This document shows, one piece after another, positions 12,241-24,200 of a DNA stretch of 64,000 nt. The translations under genes were made by a program, and so were the position numbers. Position 1 is the stretch's first letter; each line of letters starts with the position of its first letter. Under the pieces are notes generated by a model. It searched no databases. It was not told the origin of the DNA and saw nothing but the letters and a program-made list of their open reading frames with translations. Origin of the DNA: Strigamia acuminata (taxonomy: Eukaryota; Arthropoda; Chilopoda; Geophilomorpha; Linotaeniidae). The stretch covers positions 10,894,517-10,958,516 of the forward strand of contig OX442318.1 in NCBI GenBank assembly GCA_949358305.1, read 5' to 3'.

Positions 12241-15200
12241 TCACGTAGCGTTGGGTCGGTTACTGTCAAACGTCGAAGATTTTCTCTCGTCCGTCGAGTT
12301 GGGCGCAATCCTCTCGCTAGTCATCTTGCTAGCGGATTGTGGTACTAAATGGCGAGTTAGAAAGTGTGAAAAAATTTGATGTGTCGCGTTGGGTTTTGGT
12401 ACATACGTAGGTTTGGATTGGCGTGCGAGTTGTTGTTGTTGTTGTTGTTGCTTCCATCGTTTGGCAAAGTGGATGCGGCGGCTGCATTTTGTGCCATAAG
12501 TTTTTGCCGCACTTCTCGGATTTTCAGTTGAAGACATAGTTTGTTGTTGAAGATCTCCGAATGCTTACTTTGGAATGCACTTGTTGCTTGGGCTGGAAAC
12601 AAGTTCACAAAATTTAATTTTGCATGCAGAAACCTAATTTTTGTATTAAAAATTCTGCATCTGGGTGCAAAAATGCAATGTTAAGTGCAAAAATGCAATT
12701 TTAAGTGCAAAAATTCAATTTTAAGTGCAAAAATCGCAATTTTAAGTGCAAAAATCGCAATTTTAAGTGCAAAAATCGCAATATTAAGTGTAAAAATCGC
12801 AATATTAGGTGCAAAAATTCAATTTTAGGTGCAAAAATTCAATTTTAAGTGCAAAAATTCAATTTTAAGTGCAAAAATGAAATTTTAAGTGCAAAAATGA
12901 AATTTTAAGTGCAAAAATTCGATTTTAAGTGCAAAAATTCGATTTTAAGTGCAAAAATTCAATTTTAAGTGCAAAAATTCAATTTTAAGTGCAAAAATTC
13001 AATTTTTTCGTGCAAAAATTCAATTTTTTCGTGCAAAAATTCAATTTTAAGTGCAAAAATTCAATTTTAAGTGCAAAAATGCATCCATTAGCTGCAAAAA
13101 TGCAACTATTCGCTGCAAAAATGCAATCATTAGCTGCAAAAATACAACTACCGGTATTAGGTGCAGAAATGCAAAATGATTACTCCGCGCAAGCTTAGAA
13201 CCCAAAATTCTGCATAATTTGTGTACTCTAACTACCTGTTGGAAACAGGCCATTTTCTTGAAATAATTGCATTACAAGTTGTCGTCTTTGGTCCAGGATT
13301 CGTCTGAGCGAAGAATAACCGCTTCCCTTCTCACCATCGCGCGGCGTTTTCGGCGTGCGAGGCGAATTCACATCGCTGTCCGAATATTCTACCCAACAAA
13401 ACACAAGACGTCTCAAAATTATTCAAAACCAGTCATTTATATCTCCAGACTCACCAACTGCTTCCAGATTAAAATCCGGTCCGAAGAATTGCGTTCCCTC
13501 AAACTTGTCGCTTTTCGGCGTTTTCGGCGTCCCGGCTTCGGAGCTACTCGAATACCGTCTCGACTTGGAACCCGCGCTGCTTTCCCCCTCAGTTTCATCT
13601 TGAGCTGCAAACAAATCAAAATTTCCTCAAATTTTCTCAAATTTTCTCAAATTTCCTCAAATTTTATCAAATTTCCTCAAATTTCATCAAATTTCCTCAA
13701 ATTTCATCAAATTTCCTCAAATTTCCAAACATTTCTTGAGTGCACTTACAAGCAACTTTCCTTTTCTTTCGATAACTTTGAACGAACGAATGCGGACTGT
13801 TCGGCAGTGATAAAGCGCTCGGAGATTGAATCTCTTCCGGCTTAAATTCCGGCAGTGCAGCAAACCTCGCCTGAAAATTCACTCCTTCCAGGACCCTAGT
13901 AACGACATTAAATTCATTCAATAAAATTCTACATCAATAAAAAAAACCAGCATCATCATTTCCTACTTTTCCATTCCATCTTCGACACTTTTCTTCAGAA
14001 TTGGCTTCTTAGGACTAGGCAGCACTTCCTTTCCGCTGGTCGGAGTTGGCGGAACCACTTTCAAAGCACACGCCGGCAAAATGGGTGTACCGGGAGGGAA
14101 TTCAGCTGTTGGGGACTGGATATCTGAGCTAGTTCCTAAACAATATCAAATTCAAATTCATTTATTCAGTGAAAATTGACAATACAGGCTTAATGGGATA
14201 GGTTCACTTTAGCCAACACCCTTCTAGCATGAACCGAGGATAACATGGACACGTATCCACATGTTCAGTGCGTTTTGCCACCAATGGCGCCACATGATAG
14301 ACAGGTTACAAACATTCTTACCGTATTACCTCACATTAAGCCGCATGCCGGTGTAGTGCGAGATTTACCGGCATGCCGATTTAAGTGAGGACGAATTGAG
14401 CCAAAAGATGCATAAGAATCATTTTTATATGTCCAAAATGTAGGAAATTGGTCTAAATTTCTATAAATTGGTCTAAATTTCTATAAATTTTCTTAAATTT
14501 CTATAAATTGGTCTAAATTTCTATAAATTTTCTTAAATTTCTATAAATTGGTCTAAATTTCTATAAATTGGTCTAAATTTCTATAAATTTGTCTAAATTT
14601 CTATAAATTTTCTTAAATTTCTATAAATTGGTCTAAATTTCTATAAATTTTCTTAAATTTCTATAAATTGGTCTAAATTTCTATAAATTTGTCTAAATTT
14701 CTATAAATTGGTCTAAATTTCTATAAATTTTCTTAAATTTCTATAAATTGGTCTAAATTTCTATAAATTGGTCTAAATTTCTATAAATTGGTCTAAATTT
14801 CTATAAATTGGTCTAAATTTCTATAAATTGGTCTAAATTTCTATAAATTGGTCTAAATTTCTATAAATTGGTCTAAATTTCTATAAATTGGTCTAAATTT
14901 CTATAAATTGGTCTAAATTTCTATAAATTGGTCTAAATTTCTATAAATTGGTCTAAATTTATATAAATTTTCCTAAATTTTACCAATAAACTTCAGAATA
15001 TCAAGAAAACTCAAATTTCAGGCCCAAATTCCAACATAATTATTCACCTGAACTCTTTAGAAAAAACCCGAAAACCAAAAGCAACGCATGACACGTGCTT
15101 ACTGTCATCCAATCAGCGCACAGAACAACGAATCAATATTAAACACAACACACCGATACGTGTCCACGCTATCGCGTCATTTTTACTTAGTTACCGTTGG

Positions 15201-18200
15201 ATGTTCGTCTCTGGTTTAGCTGGCCAGGAGCTCTGCCCAGCTGGGCCGGAGTTGGGGCGAGAATGAAATGCTGTTGCTCAGATGTGGAATTCTTAGCATT
15301 TTCCAACGTGGGTGGACTCGACTCTAAATCGTCGCTACCCCCATTGCTTTTACTCGTCTTCCTATCTCTCTTGCCAGTGATGAGTCCCTCGGCCACAATC
15401 TCCCTATACCGCTTGCCCTTACACGACCTCTGCGGCTTCGCCTCTTTCCCTTTCTCTTCCTCCGCCTCCTTCGAATTCGGACTCAACTCGCTCTCCTCCT
15501 TCTCCTCCCTCGAAATCCAACATTGCTCTTTGTCCGCATAGCCGGGACTCGGCGCCGGAGTGAGACTCTCCACCGGACAACTCAGCTTGCCGCCCGCCTT
15601 CTCAACCACCGGTTCGCCGTTCCGCACGTGCAGCCTCGTGTTGGCGTTCGACAGTTGCGGCGACGACGAGATTTCGCCCGGACAAGTGTACCTGGCGGAA
15701 GGCGGCAACAAGAGCGCCGAGTTCTGGCACGTTGTCGGCGCGCCAATGTGGATTTGCGTCGGAGTTAACGTCACCACCTGCTGAGTTATGACGGAAACGC
15801 CTTGAGATTTCGTCACAATCACGCCTTTCATCGCCTGTTTCTCGCTTTCCACCATCTTCGTCGTCGCCAGCGCCGAATAGTGGATCTTGTTGCCGTTCTC
15901 CGGCGGCGCCGGCTGACCGGTGATCGTCAGATGGATGTTGCTGTTCGGCACGACGCGGCTTTCCACGTTGGACTGGTGCGTCAACGGCGAGATAAAATAC
16001 TGAAACGGCGCCGGAGTCCTCGCGATCACTTGCGGTCCAATGGGAAGCTGGCCGGGACCGACCGCCGTCGGAGACGCCCGCTGCGACTTGAGCACCATAT
16101 TCGTCAACACCGTTGCGTGGTTCGACGTCAACTTTAGCGGCGTTTCGTCCAGCTTGATCGTCTTGGACTTGATGTCTTCAGGATGGTTGATGATCGCCAT
16201 GCTATACGCCGTCGTGTTCGGCACGATGATCGTACCAATTGGGCTCTTGGCGAGCGGTATCCTCGACAACGGCGCATTCTTAACCTCATTCGCACTCACT
16301 ATCCTCGTTCCCTCGACGATGCTGCCCTGTCTGGGGGTCGTGATGCTCCGGAAAGTGGTGGTAAACGTCGGGTTGACGCTCTGCGCGACCATCGCGGGGT
16401 TAGACGGCGCCAGGTTGCCGCAGACGGTCATCTGCGACGGCAGCAGGACGAACGATCCGCCACCTTTGGTCGGTTTGTTCTCCGCTTGGTTCGCCGCCCG
16501 GTTGTCGATGATCACGTTCTGTTTGTCCGGGATGACGAACGGCAGGCTTTGGATGATCCGCACTTGGTTCGTCGAATCGTTAACCACGAGGTGGTTTTTG
16601 TTGACCGGCTGCGTTTCTTTGCTCCTGCTCATTCTCGCGCTTGCAATGACGCTCTTCGCGGCGTTGTGGTATTCCTGACCCTTCCTGGGGGTCTCGAGTC
16701 TCATTTTGGGCGACTGGAGGACCCCCTGAAAGACGGAGCCGGTCGGTTGGAAGTTGGAGCTCAGGTTGGCGACGGAATTGGGTCCGGGAAATTGGAAAGT
16801 GGACTCGCAGCGGCTCCCCGGGCTCGGTTTGGCCTTGATGGGTTTCGGTCTGCAGGTAATGGCCGAGGCGAGAGACGGCTTCATCACGGGAGAGAAACGC
16901 TGCTGCGGAAACGCTTTGTTCTCGATCAAAGGTTCCTCTTCGGACAGGCTGTCGGTGTCGCTGTCCGACACTTTCTCTTTGCATTTCAAGTCGATGGCGA
17001 CCTCCAGCTCCTCGTTGTCGTCCTCGCAGATGATCATGCGCTCGTCGTCGCTCGTCTCGTCCGACACGGCACCTTTCCTCTCTTGTGGTGCAATTCTGCC
17101 CGCGATTTTTGAATCGTTCTGAGTGATTACGCTCTGCTGGTTGGCCAGGGGAGCCGTCGGCGTGCGCTCGGCGTCGGCAGCCGCTGCAGGTAAATCGCGG
17201 GGTGAATTTGTTTTGTCCGCTTCGTCTTTCGACTGAAACGGAAGAAAATGGTTAAATCACCGATAGCGAGACCACACGATTTTCTAAATGCAATTTTTAT
17301 TTGGAATTAAAATTAGACAATTACCATGTTTACATGGTCACAGTTTTCCAGATAAGTGAATATTCGGATTTTATTTATCTGGATAACCGTTTGCGTTTAC
17401 ATGACGTTAGTTTTCTGGTAAACATGACGTCATACGAGAATTACCCATACTGCCCTTTGATTATCTGGAACAACAAAATGGCTGTTGATCCATTTCAGCC
17501 AAACAAATGAAATGGTGGTTTGGAAAGAGGTTTTTGCTCGAATCTTTGCAATGGGGCCTAATATGCAAATTCTGATCCCAAAAATGGTGGTTTTAGCCGA
17601 TTTCACATTGATTTCGGTACCAAATGTCGTTGGTACGTAGGCCTAACGTATTTTTACTACAACGGTCCGACGATATCTCGATCCAAGTTTTTGAATTTTC
17701 GCATGCACGGGTGTTTACATGCAGTTTTCAATGTGCCAAACACCCAAAATCTTGCTCGTACAACTGGAATTTAGTTTTCCAGATAAGTCTGTCTTTTCTA
17801 GAAAACTGATTTGTTTACATGATCAGTTTTCCAGAAAAGAAAAATTCGCATTTTCACTTATCCAGATAACTGGGTACATGTAAACATGGTAATTGTTTAT
17901 CTTTAGAAATAAAAGGTATTTTTCATGTAAACAGTAACGGCATTCAAAAATAAAAATAAATATTTTGATTTAAGTGTATTGTAAGTTTTAACATGGGTTT
18001 AAACAGAAAATGACGTCATTTTTGCTTTAAAATTGAAGTAAAACACAAAATATTTTAGTTTTTGAATGCAGCTACTGTTAAAGCGACTGTTCAAGATTTA
18101 TTAATCGTCGATAATACTTGACTTTGCAAACAGTTAATCTGACACTCACCTCCGGTACTTCTTGCGGCAATTGGCCTTTCGCTAAGTTGGCTTCTGCCGG

Positions 18201-21200
18201 CAGACAACCCTGCGACTGATTTCTCGCCGTTCCGGCATTAACCTGCGGGACCGGGCAGCTTTCGTCGGTGGAACTAAACCGTTGTCGATTGTCTTTTGGT
18301 TGGGAACTGCTCGTCGATGACTTTTTCCTGTCTCTACTGCACCATTTCCAATCAGGATGCGCCTTAAAATGCGCTTCCTTCACCTGTAATTAGAATATAA
18401 TCATAAATAAATCCGCCAAGCGATCGAGAGAAACATGAGAGCCTCACTTGGAAAGCCAAATCGTGATACTTTTTCTTCTCTTGTGGTCTTAACGCGTACC
18501 ACCACTCTCCTAGGATTTTGCTAACGGTTCGATTGTCTTGATTCGGATGTCGTTGGTGAACCAAAGCCCGGTGCCTTTTGCTAAATATCATGAAGGCATT
18601 CATCGGCCGCCGTATGTGATCTTTGTCTTTCATCTACAAAATGCAAATTTACATTAATTATTGCAAATAGTGGATGTACTTAGTTTTTTATAGTGGGGAA
18701 AGTCAGTAGTGGGAAATGTAGTTTTTTTTAGTGGTTAAATTTAGTGGAACAAAAAGGAGCGTTAGTGGAAATTTCAGTAAATGGGAGAGTTAGTTTTTTT
18801 TTAGTGGAAATCCAAGGAAATTTAGTGGGTTGATAATATATACCCTTATTGTAATTTATTATTATCATTATTTATTAATACGCACTCCAAAGGAGTAAAA
18901 ATGGCCACTTAAAATATTTACCTTTCTTGGACTTTTTGGTTCCTCTTTGGCAGGCAATGCGCTAAGAGACTGTGATCTTCTTTTGGCAGATGTCATAACA
19001 TCTTGGGAATCAATGTTCGATACAAACACATCATCGTCACCGTCATCTTGATCAGCAAGGAGAACTGTAAATACCAATATTGTTAATAGAGAAGGGGGTA
19101 ATCCAAGGTCAATATCTGCACTTTTCTTGCTGTGACCATGTCAGAAATGCCCCAAATGGTGGTCATTACTTCAGATTCCAGTGCTGGACTGTTCTCTTTT
19201 CCGACGAACGAAGTACCCGCGATTGCCAATTCTTATATTTAATAATCAAAATTGAATTGTCATGAACCGGCTTTTTAGAACGCGTTTGAAATACGGACCG
19301 GCTATTTTTTTATTTTGTATAAATAAGATTTTCAAAAAGAAAAGAAGAATTTATTTTAATTTGTGAGTTTGAATATTTTTTTTCCAAGATAATTCAAATA
19401 AATTATAACAATTAGTTAAATACTTAAAATTTGTAACAACATTCAATAGAAAATGAAAATAAGCAGAATTTAGATTGCACTGCCAATCAAATCACAGCAA
19501 AATCAGTTTGAGTACAAGATGCTTGAATCCGTAAAACATTGTTACAACTGAGCCGGAAAGTTTGTGACTGGTCCAGGTCAACCTGCAATTCATGATTAAA
19601 ACTATAGTCCTCAATATACCAATTAAAAACTCCTTGGAGGCTCCGAAGCACAACCTGATTTCTAAGATGACGAACAAAAATTTCCAAAGGGGCATAGCAA
19701 GCCCCTACATACGAATTAGGCCTATGCCAGGGTCGGCAACCTGCGGCTCTTTCAATGTCAAGATGCGGCTGTATGGGACCTAATTTAATATTGTAGTGGC
19801 TCTTTAAAAACTGGGAAATTTTGTAAATTGTAACTTTTGGCTCTTCTGTCTCAAAAGGTCGCCGACCCCTGCACTAGGTGAAACACCAGAAATCAACAAG
19901 CGATAATACACCCTTCAGTGATCCTTTCTTAATTAAGAGGCTATATGATCGTTTTTAAGGCCCTAAGCAGTGAACTGCCACTATAACTAACATCGATAAG
20001 TACAACATAGGGCCGTAACTTTTTATGCGTTTAAAGAACTACGGAGCCAAAAAGGTTCGAGAACCGCCAGCACAAACTGAAACAACAGCCCAGAGATTGC
20101 TATATTTTTCTTTTATGTCTTCAAACAAATTCATCATTTGTTGCTTTTGTGTTGCAGAAAAGAATTTCCAGAATTCGGGATCAAGAAACTGCGTGCAGCC
20201 TGTTGGGCGGCATATCTGATTGCATTTTTAACCTCCTCCTTTCTTGATTAATGAGAACATTCTTGGCAAATCCTTTCACAGTAGTCCACAAACATTGTTA
20301 ATCAAAATTCACCACCCAATCAAGCGAACAAATATCAAACACATTATACCTTGATCCTGACCCGCAGAATCATTGGATATTGGATTATTCGAAGAACTAG
20401 GCTCTGCTGTCAATGAAGGTGGGGCACTACAAGGAGATGCTGACCTATTATTGGTCAAAAAAGGCACCAAAGAGTGCCATGGAAATACTGGAATGGATCT
20501 GGAGTCATTCCACCCTGCAAAGAAACAAAAATTCACACTTAATAATCAATAAAAGCATTTCTTTTCCTCAAATAACAAAAGCACATGGTAAAAATCCAAC
20601 AAACAGCCTATTGGAGATCTGCCAAACATATACCAGCACCTGAATGAATTGCCTGTGAGTGAATAAGAGTAGTGCAACTCATTCAGCTGCAAACTGCATT
20701 CACAAGAGAGATGAAAGAAGAAAAAGTACATTTTTATCAATAAAGATAAATAAGAATTGCCAGACAAATAAAAAAAAATCCCTTTGTTCAACACCATTGC
20801 TACAATCAACAAACTAATAAACAAGCTGGAAAGTAAGTGACAAGTCAAGGTATTATTGATCCTGTGGCCTGAAATGTGAAATAGTTGGCTCAGTGTGCAG
20901 GAGATGGGAGATATTTCCATCCCTGGTGCACCTTTTACTACAACAAGCACTGAAAAATGCTAAGCAACCTATAATTTTTCAAGCAAACTACACATCACTT
21001 TGTCTGGTCTCAAATAAGAGGAAATAATCACAAGTTGGCTTTCTATGCATTTGTATGAATCACTAGTATTTTTTTTTTCAACCCTGGTGCATTGAGTACT
21101 CTGTATTGACCTTCATTTCCTCTGAAATGAAACTGATCATCATCTCCAGCAAGTTGTTTTTCACAAATAAGAAAATTGCTGACATCAATATTATTGTTTG

Positions 21201-24200
21201 CAAGCTGGAAACAAAATCTATAAAATGTATAAATATTTTCTAATTATTGATTTGTAGTTTTTAAAATTTTTTTTTTTAAAATTTCATAAAATTTTTTTTT
21301 TTTAAATTTCATAAATTTTTTTTTAATTTTTAATTTAATTTAATTTAATTTTTTAATTTTAAAGGGCACAGATTTGTTACTTAATTCTGAGAAGTGAAAG
21401 AACACAGCAAACTGCCCTTGAACCTCATTTCACATAGTGATATTTGCTGATGTCAGACAAAGTGGGATGGACACATCCTGTGTCTAAGAAAATCCTGTTT
21501 AAACATGTTATTTCACATAAAAGATTTAACACAGTGGGACCAGCACTTTGAATCATTTGTATTGCACATAATGGATAATTTCCTAGTGCATGTGCAAATA
21601 AATTATACCAAGTGAAGAAATATTCCAAATAAAATAAATTTTTTGCATTTGTCGTGTTTATTTATGGCTATTTTGTGATTTTGTGTATAGAACTGTGTAT
21701 GTTGAGCATTTTTCATGCAATTTCTAAATTGAAGCTTTAAATTACACAGCCTGCATAATCACCTTTGATTCACCTTTAACATTTCCAACAAAAAATTATT
21801 AATTCGTGCCAACAAAACCATTAAATGATACTTTACATCTACACTTTAAACTCAATAAACCCACATAATAATAACCTTCACAACTGCCAATTGCACTAAC
21901 CATAAACCTTGTGAAACCCATGTAAAAAAAAAAAGTGTAAATTTGCAACAGCACACTAAAATCAAAAATAAATTAAAATCCAACCGCTTTAAGTGAAAAC
22001 CCGTCAAAAACTAAAAAGTTTGTTTTTGGAATCTCTCATTTTGTTTATGATGTTAAATGAAAATACATGAAATTTCAGAAAAAAAATCCCGATAGTTTTC
22101 GAGAAAAAAAAACAAAAACACTTTTGGAGGTCAAAATTGACCCTAAGTTGAATTAAACACATTTGGTTGTTCAAAATTGCAGTTAAACATGTTTTGTTGT
22201 TCACAACTTTTGTCGATCCGCTGTACCGGCTTCCGAACAGTCCCAATCATACAGATTTCAAAAGCTCGCGACTACAATATGATGAAAAGTAGAGTTTGCA
22301 GCACTCCACTTTATTATAAAGCAACATCAAGCAGATTTAATGAGCCATACATGTGTACACAAGTAAAGTCTTAGCAGCACTACACTCTCAAAGAGCAAAG
22401 AGCAACCACTTCTGTGGTTTGGATAAAGTCAAGGCAAACAGCCTTCTTTTTTTATACCACCAGTCCCAACATATTTTCATCCAGAGAAGTGTGCTGAGGA
22501 CAGACTCAAGCTTTCATAAACCATTACGCTTGCTTCGAATGGATAAAGCTCATTGTGTGCATCATGTTGAATGCTGTGTCATTTTTTTTATCACCCTAGT
22601 TATATGGATAAGACCAAGAGAGGATTTTATTGTTTGAAGTATAAAAAACTTAGCATCAATTGACACCTCACAGTTGCCATAGCAACACCACATTCAATCA
22701 GTTGCTGTTGCCAGGAAGTTCTCTTCATCCATTCAGCGACATGGATCTTCAAGAAAAAGTATTGATCCTCCATCTCCTCTTCACAACTTTACTTTCCTTT
22801 TTAACTTCCCAACAAGTGAGAAAAAAAGATGGTGGTAAAGTAGAAAGCATAGCTGTAATTGCAGCATTACTCGAGCAAACTTGTGTCTATGTTTTTATTT
22901 CGCACGAAGAATTTGTGCAAAGGTTCGCTATTACTTCGGATAATGAAAGTCCCAGATGACTTTGCTACTGATTGCAGCTATGGTTGCATTAGGTGCAGCT
23001 GTTTCTCAGAAACTGCTTCCATAATCATCTGCTTTTATCTACATCCATGAGTGTCAATTCTCATATCTTTGAAACATGACATACGCCGAACAGTGCATTA
23101 GAACGCTGTCCTTGTACTATCGAACACTCCGACAGAAACAGCAACCAAAGCCTGTATTTTCACATGCCCAGTTTGATTGCTTGGTTGGTTTTACAAATAG
23201 ACCGGTTCGAACTCCCCTTCGTAGTCCATTGGATAAACATTCGGGTAATTACCGTTCGAACCCGTTAATTTGAAGCTAAATTCAAACTGCGCATCCCGGT
23301 CTGCGAACAGGGCCGGACTGTCCGCATCGCTAGCAGTACCAACCTAAAAAAAATCCCGTACTCACCCAACCTAGGTCATTTTTGACCCAAAGCAAAAAAA
23401 TGTGTGAAAATGATTTTATTCTCTGAGTATTTCATGTTTATGAAGAAATTTAACCAATTTGGTATTTGTCAAAAAGGTACGACAAAAATAATTGAGATTG
23501 AATTCAAAATTAGTGAGTTAACAAAATTATTTCGTAAAAAACATTTTTTCTTTGTTGTTTGTTATGATGTTTAATAAACAGTTGCAAAAATTTTAACACC
23601 GATTAAAATAACATAAGCCATAGCTTATTTAGCTTTACAGAATGTCCACTACCGATAACAACCGTTAACATGGTTCAAATTGTAAATTATATACATTTGT
23701 CATTGCTTTAATTGATTTATTGGTATTAATATTTATTTTCTAAGATTCAAAAATATTAACTGTAGTAAATAGTCCTAATACAGGAATCCTAAATTTATCA
23801 TAAGACAGCGGGCACAAACTACCGAATAGTTATCCGTTACGGTTGAAAAAAGATAACAAATCTCAATTAAAGAAACACTCTTTCCAAGATAAAATTGAGA
23901 AATAGAATTTGATGTGTACTCTAAGCGGTGTTGACAACCTGTTTACAAATGGAATTTTAACTTAGAACTTAGTTTTTATCAGATAAAGAATTCCAACAAG
24001 CACAGACAGCCTGGTGCCAGCCACAGACACTGCCACCTGGTAAATTCCTCTCCATCAATCACAGGTCCCCAATCCCAGGCACCCAGTGAACACGTGTAGG
24101 CCGCTTCATTCCATACAAGAACTCAGTCACATTCTCATTCGTCAATGTCATGTCCAGTTCAAAGAAAAAAAGAAAAAAAAACAAAAAAAAAAAACATAAT

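Larger units (their letters stand above)
14225..15176. mobile_element. MITE-like element (family 2, copy A), split by a family 1 insertion
   Basis: The outer parts (14225-14320 and about 15060-15176) match, in reverse complement, the uninterrupted element at 43337-43605. Shared blocks include ataacatggacacgta, gtgcgctgattggatgacag and aagaatgtttgt. The family 1 element at 14321 separates them. It lies in a CIC intron. Confidence 0.72.

Noticed and set aside
12650-13175. CRISPR-like appearance of regular repeats
   Set aside because: The unit repeats directly with no unique spacers; it is a tandem array in an animal intron.
15197-17122. Several long plus-strand frames opposite the large CIC exon
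   Set aside because: They are antisense shadows of a GC-richer coding exon; the minus-strand frame joins flanking exons with correct phase and shows family motifs.
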